DNA of 64,000 bases. It comes from Sistotremastrum niveocremeum HHB9708 (lineage: Eukaryota; Basidiomycota; Agaricomycetes; Sistotremastrales; Sistotremastraceae). The position numbers were made by a program, and so were the translations under genes. Under the pieces are notes generated by a model. The model made no database searches and was not told where the DNA came from. It worked only from the letters and a program-made list of their open reading frames with translations. Each line of letters starts with the position of its first letter. Within the stretch, counting starts at the first letter, position 1. Where the stretch lies: the NCBI GenBank assembly GCA_001630475.1, contig KV419403.1, positions 495,387 through 559,386 on the forward strand, written 5' to 3'. Shown here piece after piece: positions 22,561-33,086 of the stretch.

Positions 22561-23099
22561 GACTCGAAGATGATGAACGTCGATGAACAGACAAGTTGAA
22601 GTTGACCAAACTCCGCTCAAGCGTGGTTGATAGGTCACAGTCACGTGAGGTCACGGTTGAAGTTGGACTTAGCAGTTTTTTTGCGTCGCGAGGCGAGCAT
22701 ATTGTGGTCCGCGCAAACGATGGGCAGCACATCGCAAATGCTTGGGCAGTGGTCCGAAGGATAGTTCCCGATACTATCAACAATTCTCTCAATTTTATTT
22801 TCAGACTAGTAATCATTGCTAATCCTACACTATGTGAGCCTGAGTTGGTTGCCCGATCTCAAAATCTTCGATGTCTGTTGAGACCGCGGGCGATCTCAAA
22901 AGATGTAGCTGAGATGTCAGGGCGACGTTCCAAGCGACCATATCCGACTGACATCAAACGGACGTCGGTTGAGGTCGAGCGTGGGTATCAGGGCGATGTC
23001 GGAGTTCAGATGTCGACGCGACCTCTGGCCGAAATGGGCGTGTATCATAGAAAGGAATCGTCCAATCGAAGTCCATAAGTCCATTTTCTAATCAGAACG

Positions 23100-26000
23100 A
23101 AAGCTGTCATATAGTCACAATATTCTAAGCAGCGGTTTCAGTGATGTCGCTGTTTTTCTCGCTGCTGGCATCCGGAGTGGGCGCCTGGATGGCTTCATCG
23201 TCGGTAGACGAGGTCTCTCTTCGGATCAGGTTGACTTCTGGCAAAGCATTGAGCCGCTCCACGACTGTATTGATAGTCGGGCGTTGGTGGCGGTCCTTGG
23301 CCCAGCAATCCGTCAAGAGTCCCCAGAGTTCGACGACTCCATCTTCCGTCAGATGGCTGTGTTCACGAAGAGCGGTTTTGGCTTCTTCGGTGAAGGAATC
23401 CTCAAATGTTGCGGGCTCGTCGTTGTGAACAGCATCCCACATACTGCGGCGGTCCCCCTGCGCGTACGGCTTTTTTCCTGTCAATATCTGCGATTCTTTA
23501 TTAGTCAATGTGTCTCGCGGGGAAACAGGCACTCACGTATAAGGCGACCAGAGCGAATCCATATATGTCCGAGGCAAGGCAATGTTTGCGCTCGCTCCGG
23601 CTTGAGTACGCACTGGTTCCAATAGCTTCAGGGGCACTCCAAAGAGGATCCTCCAGTGGAACGCTAGCCGAATTATTCGTGACTTCGTTGTATTCGCGGA
23701 TAGCCTTGGAATGGTAGAAACTTGTGAGCTTTGCAACCCCTTCTGCGGTAATGAGAACGCTCGTCTGCGAAAGGACATCCGTCAGTTCATTGCAGATACC
23801 GAGGCTCTGGTCGGCGTACTGGTGTGATATCGCAGTGCGCTACTCTTCGGGGGGCGCTGTGGAGGTATTGGATGCCATGGGCAACATCAGCAACCTGTTA
23901 TCCAGAGAAATGTAAGGGGCGGTGCTTTTGCTCTGAAATAACTTTACTCGTACCAACTGCAACAAATCGACCGGTTTCGATGCCGCTTGTTGGTCGGGCA
24001 GATAACGAGTGACATTCCCTCCATCGCACCATTCGAAGATTAACTTCATTGTGCTGCCAGTGATCCTTGTGAGCGTAGTCGCATATGATCTGAATATTCA
24101 TCCTGACCTTGGCTTCCCATGACTTGCATTGTCTCGAGGCTCCCAGACGCCTATTAAAGAGACGATGTTCGGGTGGTCAAATGTTGACATCAATTTGATT
24201 TGACGTTCGATTCGCTTTAATGATGTGAGACAAAAGCGGACCGAGGAAGGAGGTGAATCCCACCTCTCCCTGCGTTTCCCTGGCGAGGTCGAGATCCTTG
24301 ATCGCGAAAAGAGTGGGCTTGCCACTGGGATCAAGCTGAGCCCCTGCAAGCTGAGCTCTGTAGACTTTGTCTTCTGGATGATCGGGGAGGCGCCATTCCA
24401 ACAGTTGAAAATTAGGTCCTTGGAGACCAAGATCTTTCGAGCGTAGGACATAAAGGGGATAGTCGTGGCCCTTAGGCCACACTCGCTGTTTCAACCACTC
24501 TTGCATGTACGCCTTGGGCCCCTGTGGAGACGTCGTCAACACAAAACATTCAGCGGAGCGGAGAGCGCGGGCACACACCTGAGCATCCCTGCTATTCAAT
24601 TCAAGTCGTACAGCTTCGACCTTTTCCCGGAAGGTGACGGAACTGAGATAGAGCCGTTGAAAATCGAGGTCGAAGACGTCGACGTTCAGCCTCGTTTTTT
24701 CCTGAACGATCTTCAGCTCTTCTAGTTCCTTCTTCAAAGTCTCCTGTCCCTCTAAAAGCGCGGCCATGCCTCTCGCCTGCAAATGAAGCGCGTCAGAACT
24801 CGAATTTTGAGGACTCGGAATGAGGACTCACGATGAACTTCTCCATCAGACTTTGCAATGCATTATGATGTTTCTTGAAGAGTCTCTCGAAATTCTCGAC
24901 CTCCACCGGACCCCATGTACTGCTCCATTCCTCCGGATGCCATTGACACACATCCGCTGCGATTTCGTCGATGACTCTACCCAGTCGTTCAATAATAATG
25001 AAACCAGAAAGCAAGACACCTTACTGCTTGGCTTCTGGAATAAGAGCTTCACTCTGTTGCATCGTTATTACTGTCTCGAAGACCTCCAAGGTCTTGTTCA
25101 ATGCGATGCAACTTTCTCTGCTCCCAAACGTTTGAACACAGGATGCGTAAGGAGCCAAGAGTTCTCACCTGTATTGCTCGACCTTTTCGAGGGACTCTAT
25201 TATGCCATGTATGATCTTAACAATCCCCTTGATGGGCGCATGGGAAAACTCTCCGATTCCATCTGCTATCTCCAGTAGAGATTTGCTTTGGAATCCGACG
25301 ACTCGACGAAGTTGAGCCAGGCGCTCCTTGATTGTTTTATGGCGAGTCGTCTGTTCATGAACAGGAGTTGCGACAGGCATGTTTGGTGAAGTTGTCGATT
25401 GGGAAGGTTGAGAGTGCGAATGGGGAGAGCAGGACGAAAGGCCGAGTATTTAAACGCAAATCGTTCACATGACGATCAAGTCTTTCTTCTCCAATTAGGT
25501 TCTCGTTGATGCTGGAGTTGTGGCGACTGTCGAGCGTCTTGTTGACTATAGCAGGTGAAGAGAAGGGGAGTCCTCATTTGTACATGTAATCGGACTGCAG
25601 GCCTGGGAAAATGTGTCAACACAACCCATCATGTCCCCAAATTATGTCAATCACGTTTCCAAGGACAAGTGTTGGCTTCTCAGTCGGAATTGAACCTTTC
25701 TTAGCTCAAGATCGTTTTGTTGACCATGTTCCACGATAGCCATTTCGCCTTGAGCCGGTCCTGCCTCAGGGAGCGCAAAATTTTCGAAAAAAAAAAAAAT
25801 CATGCCGAAACGGGGCCGCTGTTTTGTCGGGGGCCTGATATGCCTCATGTAGGCAAGTATATGGTTCCTGTCTGGCGGACATGAAAGCCGGGCAACCCAG
25901 GGCCTGAACCCCTTTGAACGGCAAAAGAGTTATCACCTTCAATGTCCGCTGGGATACCCGTAGGCCTAGTTAGGCGGGGCAGACGCTCCCAAGCCGCCGG

Positions 26001-27790
26001 ATAGGATCTATGCTGCAGTGATCAGAGATGGTTTCCTTGGTTCAACAAGATTATGTCCATCGTTCTCAGCGAATGCACCGCCAGGAAGCTCCAAAGCAGT
26101 TGCCGTAATCCCTTAGCGGGCGCTTGGACCGGAGGACCGCACTATTGTCTTCGTAACTGATAGCGATAGAAGTCATGAGACTCTTGTTTCTCAACTCAGA
26201 ATCAATCGCGATCGACCTTCATATCCTGCGCCATGCTGATTTCGGAGATAATTTACCCTCGGCGTATCTCCTCGCACAGGGCCGGCTATCAGAAAGTTCA
26301 GAAGATTTCGAGGGACCCACAGAGTTCGACAAGCAAGAACAAGACTCGGAGGATCCGATTGCAACGGATCGTGGAAGAAGAGATTGTTGCCGGGTCTCCA
26401 TTAACTGTGCCACGTCCAGGACCGTGTGGGCAATGATTGTTGCCACACAGAAACGCTCAGAAAGGATCAATGCGAAGGTCATATGGAGACATTAAACAAA
26501 CTCCTGAGAGGCCTTCGAATCTGTGTATCTTTGAAAGTCAAAAATCTTCTCACTAGAAATCTATGGCGCGTCCTAGTTGCTCGGGAAGAATTCTTTGCAA
26601 CCTTATTCCGTCCCAAAGTGATTGCGAATAAACTTGGTTGGGACTAATTCTTCAAAGAGCGAGCGCCTTCTTTGACTTTGTCCTCCGTATACGACGGAGT
26701 TTGGCCACGTTCAAGGCGATCACAGAAGAATTATCGAAGCAAGATGTTCCCTGAAACAGTCTGGTCAAGGAGTCAGAGAATCTCAAAGACGCTGGATTCC
26801 GTAAAATAACCATAGGCAAGCTGAGTGATGACCAAATGTAAACGCCTACCATTGCGATTTTCATCACATCGATGAGTGGCGGATATTATATCACGTGTAT
26901 GGCTGGTTCCGAAGGAATGCACCAACATCAAAAGCTTGTTACTCACTCTATTTGAGTTGTTCAAAAACACTAAAAGTTGATGCGGTATGTTTTGAATATC
27001 GTCATCGCTGTCGAGAGCAGCGAGCGCGAGTGAGTGAGATTCGGCGCTTGCCGAGCGCTTGAGAGTGGTAGGTCCAGAAACCCACGCATTACGTAAGCTA
27101 ATACGAAAAGCCATGTTCGGATACATTCTGAGTCACGATACACTGGCTCGACATTTGGGCGTGAAATACAACAGAACATGACATTCAGAGACGCCACGGT
27201 ATAATATCATATGAGCAATCGGAATCAATGCTGGCTACCCTGATGCCATATACAAGGTCATATAAGACGATTTAATCTGAACTTCCCATCGGATGACTTT
27301 GCACAGCGTTCATGTTTCGACGATCGAAATGGCACAGATGGGAACAGATCCCATTCATACGAAAAAGCACTAGGATCTTGCAATAGAGTCGCATATGAAA
27401 ACACAAATCATATTCGTTCGCTTCCTGATTTGATGTAAGTGCGACGAATGGACGCTTCGGTTCACAAGGTGCCACTAAACTTCCCCATCTGTACGATGCT
27501 TCTGCTATTCCAACAGAAGGCTGTTTTGAGAGAACAAGACCGTGTACGAACGAGAGATGGGCGGAGATTCATGTCTATTGATTGCGAGTTCGGGCTTCTC
27601 GGGGTGGTGGTTTCCATGGTCCTCATCCTGAATACATCCATTGTTCGCTATTTCCTTTGACATTTTCCTGTCCCTTTGATTCTGATCGAGTATAACTTCG
27701 GGTCGCCAAGAAGGAGGAACACAGAGTGTTGCCAGTGAGAACATCGCGCCGGACAGGCCGCTGAGGTGCGAGTGAAACTGATCCACCGTC
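23100..27790. repeat. Segmental duplication, unit A (pseudokinase copy 2 plus 3' intergenic DNA)
   Basis: This block recurs, in the same orientation and order, at about 33070-38070. Shared pieces include the last pseudokinase exon (23125-23487), about 350 bp just upstream of the gene (25530-25880, almost identical in the partner), a block at 26160-26440 beginning AGCGATAGAAGTCATGAGAC, and blocks at 26990-27070, 27270-27640 and 27720-27780. The non-genic half carries only short ORFs, some conserved between copies on the minus strand (for example SNQEANEYDLCFH), with indels that break frame. It looks like a decaying unidentified gene or fast-evolving intergenic DNA. Confidence 0.78.
23125..25380 (-). 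CDS. MLKL-like protein: N-terminal helical region plus pseudokinase (copy 2)
   Basis: Ten exons on the minus strand (25380-25169, 25117-25025, 24976-24832, 24776-24579, 24521-24264, 24214-24108, 24053-23948, 23894-23820, 23764-23537, 23487-23125) sum to 594 codons. The N-terminal region (APIKGIVKIIHGIIESLEKV then YRESCIALNKTLEVFETVI) has the MLKL_NTD/HeLo-like helix pattern. A long charged coiled segment (QETLKKELEELKIVQEK) links it to a kinase fold. LFAIKDL holds the beta-3 Lys. The catalytic loop is AHCDITP, lacking the metal-binding Asn; the DFG site reads TSF; APE is kept as SAPEAI. A Ser/Thr/Glu-rich tail ends the protein. It is paired with copy 3 at 33087-35237, with identical lengths for exons 2, 3 and 8. 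Probably enzymatically inactive; a signalling or death-effector role is inferred. Confidence 0.82.
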
Positions 27791-28104
27791 ATCGCTTCTA
27801 TTCGAGTTTCTGACAGCCTGAGGAAAAATCTTATGATTCAATTGTTCGACTTTGTAAGAGCTCCGAATCTGCCTGCGCTGAATTTTTGAGGCTGCTCCGG
27901 CACTGATTGATGAGACGTAGCGCAGTGCGCTCATACCCGCGTTATTTTTGAGAAATTTTGACGAGCACTCTGTTATACACGACAAATCAATCGAATAAAT
28001 AAGGGTATTCAGAAGCAGCGGTGTATCAATAATTACAATCGCGAAACAATACGCCAATGAGATGACCAAAGTTCAAGGAGGCGAGCGAGTGAAAGGCATA
28101 GAGC
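25381..28104. other. Non-genic half of segmental unit A
   Basis: 2.7 kb between pseudokinase copy 2 and the kinase gene ending at 28105. No intact gene recognised. An ORF at 27623-28069 (minus, 148 aa) starts hydrophobic (MVISLAYCFAIVIIDTPLLL) but has no partner of equal length in the other unit. A poly-A run sits at about 25787-25799. Confidence 0.4.
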
Positions 28105-30750
28105 TCACGGACTCTCAATGTTATGTATCTTCTTTCGAACAGACTCGATAAACTCTTGCCACGCAGTTAAATCTGGATTTGAGTATGAACGATAGGAAGG
28201 CTCTACTTCGTCCATGAGTTCGTCCAACGAACTGCCTCCGCTGATCGCTAAGAATGAGACCCATTGTTCTTTAACGCTTGCCATGGAAGGTCTCTGTGCC
28301 GGCCGTTCGTCCAAACAAGGTAGAAGGATCTGGCGAATCCCCATAGGCAAACATCGCAGATATTCTTGAATCTCGGGAGCGTAGAAAGTCGGACCTTCCT
28401 CAAATATAGATTGCACTCTCCACTGCGGCATATCTGCGAACGGGACTTTGCCTGTGATCAGCTATCCAGAACGTCGTAAGAACATATGAAGAGCCTTTGA
28501 GCAGAGAAACAAACCTCGATGATTGTCATTGCAAGGGACCAGACATCCGATTTTTCCGTGAGCTCCAATTCAGGCGCAGAGTGTGGTTTGGGGCCGTCGG
28601 GCACAGTACTAGTGTACGTTTGTAATATGGCTTTTCGCTGCCTGTGATTCTCTATGATCTCGGGTGCTGTCCAGCGCTCGTTTCCTCCTGTCACGGAATG
28701 CTCCACAGCCGACGGCTGAATAAATCGAGAAAGTCCAAAGTCTGTGAGGCATGGCACGGGATGGTCAATATCACCGAACATGATGACATTATTCTGGGGA
28801 ATACAGTATTGTGAGCGGACGGATTCCAGTGTGCGCATGCGTGATGACCTACTCCTTTGACGTCTCCGTGTAGGACAGGGGGCTCTTGGCTATGCATGAA
28901 TAGCAAGCCATCAATAATTCCAGAGATCTTCACAGAATAAGTTCGAGCCTAGACGAGTGTGGGAGATAATCTCACTATGAGGAAGACATGGTTTCGAAAC
29001 TTTGCTGCAAATTTGCTCGCAGTCTGTAGCCGAGCTGCGGCAAGTGAAGACCAAGGGCTAACCAAACATATGTCATTTCCGGTGGGGGAGTTGTACTCTA
29101 TAAAAGCTAAGAAAGGGCATATGTTGGGATGTCTCAGAAGCATCCAAATTTTGGCCTCGTTTTCGAAACGCTAAAGAGGGGGGAAATCAAGATATGTCGT
29201 GACGGGAACACAGAGAGCTTACTTCGACCTTACGAGCCCACGGGGTCATATCAATCGAGTTGGGACGTTTAATGGCAACTTCCATCCGAGCCGAGGCCCC
29301 ATCGTATCCGTCAAGAAGGCCTCTATGAACAAAACCATAGCTCCCATGGGCAAATGGATCGTTCATCTTGAATTGAAGCGTGCAGAAATTACTGCCTTCC
29401 AAAGGACAGAACCGGAGCATTGTTGTTTCTCCGTGGACTGTCTTGTAATTTTCAAGCCTGCTGCGACTGGACTGAAGGTAATGTTAGCTCAGTTTATCAA
29501 GATGAAGAACCAGAGAGCGCACTGTTGCTCCTGTGTGGACTACAGAAACTCGGAAAAGCAATCTTCTAATCTTGTTTTCTTGCCAACTCCGTATGACGAA
29601 TGAGCCTGGCAGACTGGCGAACCATTGGGCCTCTTTTTGCGTTTTTTGCAGCCTTCGGACCATCACTTGAATAAGTTTCATTGACTATATCTTTCAGGAA
29701 AAATCTCTTACAGCTGGATGTCGGACTCCCTCAGATCCAACATGGTGCGGGTCTCCGCTTGAGACTCATCCAAATCAGGATCGGCCTTTAGCTGTTCGTT
29801 TATCTTCTTTGCTTCTTCTAAAGCTTTTTGGACATATTGAAACCATTGAGAAGTAGCCGAGGCAAGATTTCCGTCCAATGAGACGTTTCCAAGATCGACA
29901 AAAGTACGGTCTTGAAGTTCCTCCTGAGTTACTGGTGGGCGAAGAAGATTGTCGGCAGGAAGGGGTTCGTGCAGGACCTCCGATTATACTATAAAATGTC
30001 GGTGTCGGAACCCCATGTCCTGTGTCCGAACCGATTTTTTTTGGCCGCGTCCGAAACCGGCTCCGACATCTGAATTTTGGCTCGAGGTGTCCGAATTTCG
30101 ACTCCAACATCCAAAAAATTCCCCCGGCTTCCAAGTTCTCTCCGAAGGCACCCGAGACCGTAGCATTAGCCATCAAACCTCATACTATCGTACAGTAAGC
30201 CTAAGAAGCAAATCTACCGGAAAAGGTGGTCGGAGCAGTAGTATACCTTGTCGGTTGCAGAGGACACCTCGGAGATAAAGCGCGGGGCAACGGAAAGAGA
30301 CAATACCGAGTATATATTACACAGTGTGGCTATCCGTGCCACTGATAACAAGAAAATAAAGTGCTAATTATTGACTTCAGACAACCGACGGATATAGTGT
30401 CTTGAATAGCCGGGCCGAGCCGGGACTTTTGGGGACCATGTCCGAACCTCTGCTCCGACCTTCCAGCCCGTGGCCCACGAGGTGTCCGACCATTGCACCG
30501 ACGTTCAAGAATTTTGAAGCCCAACGTCCGAATCTGACTCTGAGATTTTCGACCCGAGAGCCCTCAAGGTGTCCGAAACCGGAACCATCATTTCATAGGA
30601 TAATCAGGGGTCCTGTTCGTGCCCAGATAGCGGCCGAAAGTCCGACTTTACGGTATGATGCGTCAACCCGAAGTCGGAGACAATAATATGGGGTTTTGTC
30701 GTTGAACTCGTCGCCTCGGAATGCAGGCCATTGAGAGGGAGAAGTGGCAT
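28105..30750 (-). CDS. Kinase-domain protein with HGD/DFG motifs; first exon interrupted by a MITE
   Basis: The kinase part is clear in five exons: 29471-29223, 29170-28976, 28927-28853, 28793-28515 and 28461-28105. Motifs in order: glycine loop FAHGSYGFV, beta-3 VAIK, HGDVKG then NNVIMF (Asp and Asn present), DFGLSR, a WTAPEI activation segment end and DVWSLAM. It is therefore predicted active, in contrast to the neighbouring pseudokinases. The beginning of the gene is a reading frame from ATG at 30750 to 30615, then 29964 to 29712, continuous only when the 642-bp element and one copy of its 8-bp target duplication are left out. The 29472-29711 stretch contains one or two further introns that I could not settle in phase. 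It may now be a null allele, use a downstream ATG (for example at 29420), or splice the element out. Confidence 0.7.
29973..30614. mobile_element. hAT-like non-autonomous DNA transposon (MITE), 642 bp
   Basis: The two ends are inverted repeats: the left end starts AGGACCTCCGATTATACTAT and the reverse complement of the right end starts AGGACCCCTGATTATCCTAT, with 4 differences in the first 26 bases. Similarity continues inward through a GTCCGAA-rich stretch of over 100 bp on each arm. An 8-bp direct repeat GTTCGTGC flanks it at 29965-29972 and 30615-30622, the target-site length of the hAT superfamily. There is no transposase ORF; the 134-aa minus ORF at 29775-30176 is accidental and runs off the element. 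It splits the first exon of the kinase gene at 28105-30750. Confidence 0.85.
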
Positions 30751-31022
30751 GGGTTCAGTACGAAAGATGATTGGTATGGTCGCGAGGCAAGCATAAGACT
30801 GAGAATATAAACGATTCCACGTACAAGAACATCAGGGCAAGGGATATGCTAGGGCTGAAGAGCGCATACATGAATCTCATTGATGAATTCGGGTTTCAAA
30901 TAATTACGTAACCTCAATTCTCTCGGCCTCATTGCGGACTTTGAAAACGAAGATGAACAGTTGGCGCTCGAGCTTCAACATGATCTCTTCCTCTGCAGCC
31001 TCGAAGCTCGTCGGACGCCACT

Positions 31023-32431
31023 ATGTGTCTTGGTTTCTTTCGAGGAGCGGAAGAAGAAAGATATGAACGATTATTGGAGACTCTTTCCCCTGTGGAACAA
31101 CGTTGGGCACAATACCAACCATGGCTCGAACGCATAGGCTATAGATTGCGCCGCAGATACAGACCGGGTTGGAAGCCATCATGGAATGGGTCTTGGCGTT
31201 CAATCGACAACTGCGAAGACGCTATCCCACCACACGTATGAAAAGCTTAGCCATCACTTACCCCTTGCTGACTGTCCTCCATAGGCCCATGGTCTTTCCG
31301 TCATTGATGCCGTCCGACTTTCCGATAATAAGAAAGTGATGCTTAAACTGGTCCCGACTAGCTCGAATGAACTTCCAATATGGATGCACTTAAATTCCGT
31401 GGAGTTGCGTGCTGACTCCAGAAACCACTGTGTTCCCCTCTTCGACGTTCATCCTCTCCCGGACACTGACGAGAAAGTCCTCGCAGTGATGCCTCTCCTC
31501 GTCATGGTCAACCAAGTTCCCTTTGAGACTTTGGGAGAGATCCTTCGAGCACTTCATTCTTTTGCGGAGGTGCGTAACTACGACCTCTTTCCGTCTCGCC
31601 AATACTGACTGAGCGTGAAGGGATTGGCATTTTTACACGAACATCTCATCGCCCATCTGTACGTTACCCTTTCACCACTCCTGGAACTTCTGCTTTCTCA
31701 AACTCCACAGTGACATTGCGAGAGTCAATTGCCTGATGGATCCAGGCGATCACCTTTACCCCAAAGGGTTTCATCCTATCAGGCCTGAACAATATCAACC
31801 CGCGGGCACTGGATCCCTGAAGTTAAAATCGCCCACCCCTCATCGTTCTCGAACCATAGCACCCGTGCAATATTTCTTCATTGATTTTGGGGAATCCGTC
31901 CGATTCATGGATCGAGGGCTTGCTCCACGGATCCGAGGGTCAGTCGGGCATGTACAAATGCCTGATTTCTCTAATGCTGAGGGCTACGACCCATTCTTTG
32001 TTGATATCCGCGCTTTGGGTTATATGATTGAATTCTCCTTCGTCAAGGTTAGCCGGGTCTCTTCAGTCTTTCTACGTTTCATTGACAGTTACCAGTCTTA
32101 CAGAGGCCTTGAATTCCTTCTTCCTCTCACCACTAGCATGCAAAACGACACACCTTCACAACGGCCCAATGCCTGCGACGTCTTGGACACTATTTCTGGC
32201 TTCCTTCGGCGATTCTCTGAAGCGGAGCTAAGGTCCTTTGTTCCATCAACAATCATATGGCTGAAGACCATTTCCACGACTGATTACAAGATGCACGGCC
32301 GACAGGCGCGTCTTCTAGGACGACCGCCTATATATCCCGAGATACCCGGGTTTGAAATCGGCGAAACCACCAAACCTCTATGTCCTCCAGGCAGCATCTG
32401 GGAGCGCCTTGTATTATGGGCATACTACTAA
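31023..32431 (+). CDS. Atypical kinase-like protein lacking a glycine loop
   Basis: Five exons (31023-31235, 31285-31569, 31621-31658, 31711-32047, 32096-32431; introns 49, 51, 52 and 48 nt) sum to 402 aa. The last intron has no stop and is a multiple of three, so an uncorrected ORF reads through it. The protein matches the basidiomycete kinase-like family with a WLERIGYRLRRRYRPGWKPSW leader region, no glycine-rich loop, a Lys in VMLKLVP, catalytic loop AHLDIARVNCLMD (Asp and Asn present) and metal motif FIDFGES. The C-lobe contains DPFFVDIRALGYMI and RPNACDVL. Phosphotransferase activity is possible since D and DFG remain. It lies head-to-head with the MITE-split kinase gene, 272 bp between starts. 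Substrate unknown. Confidence 0.78.
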
Positions 32432-33086
32432 CGTGGCGGAAGCCGGAGATCACATCGGCCTTGAACTATGTGTCGATCCTCGTCCAGAGGCCATCGCATT
32501 AGTGCCAGTCCTGATCTTGTCAAGTTATACATCATTAGCTGTCTCAGCGAACTCTAGTCTTATTCCTTATACCCTATATACCCATCTCGTCTTTACGTTC
32601 TCGGAAACGCGCAGGTCTCCCTCCTGTCGTGCAAACTAGATAGCCTTACTGTAATTTCCTGCGCTCCGACGCCACGTATATATTGCTTTTTGATGACATC
32701 TATTATCACGATGGGCCTGTGTCTCGGGTTGCACAAGTTGGTTTTGGGGCGCTACGCCAACATTGGTACGTAGTAAAGCCTCATGTTAATAGGTGGTGAT
32801 GGTGGTGGTGTATAGGGTTTTTTTTCCGGGTGACGATCAAGGCGCTTATGATTCTCGCTTGGCCCATCTTCCCTTTCTAACTTTCTTCTTCTTTTTGACA
32901 CAACATGCAGACGAACCACGAATTTGTACGACCGTACGTATATCACACCCAAGTACATCAATAATGCAGTTAAATACTATAGTCCGTAGGATTCCCTTCC
33001 TGAAATTAAATAATTAATCGAGAAGTCATCATCTAATAAAAGTCCATCCTCGAACAATCCGGAAACTGTCATGTGATGATAAGATC
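32432..33086. other. Convergent intergenic region
   Basis: About 650 bp between the 3' ends of the atypical kinase (plus) and pseudokinase copy 3 (minus). A GGTGGTGATGGTGGTGGTG stretch sits near 32790-32810. No gene seen. Confidence 0.45.

Noticed and set aside
22596-23078. 160-aa plus-strand ORF
   Set aside because: No domain, no splice pattern and no paralogue beside copy 3 of the pseudokinase; probably chance.
29775-30176. 134-aa minus-strand ORF
   Set aside because: It starts inside the MITE and ends in the kinase first exon in a different frame from the conserved one.
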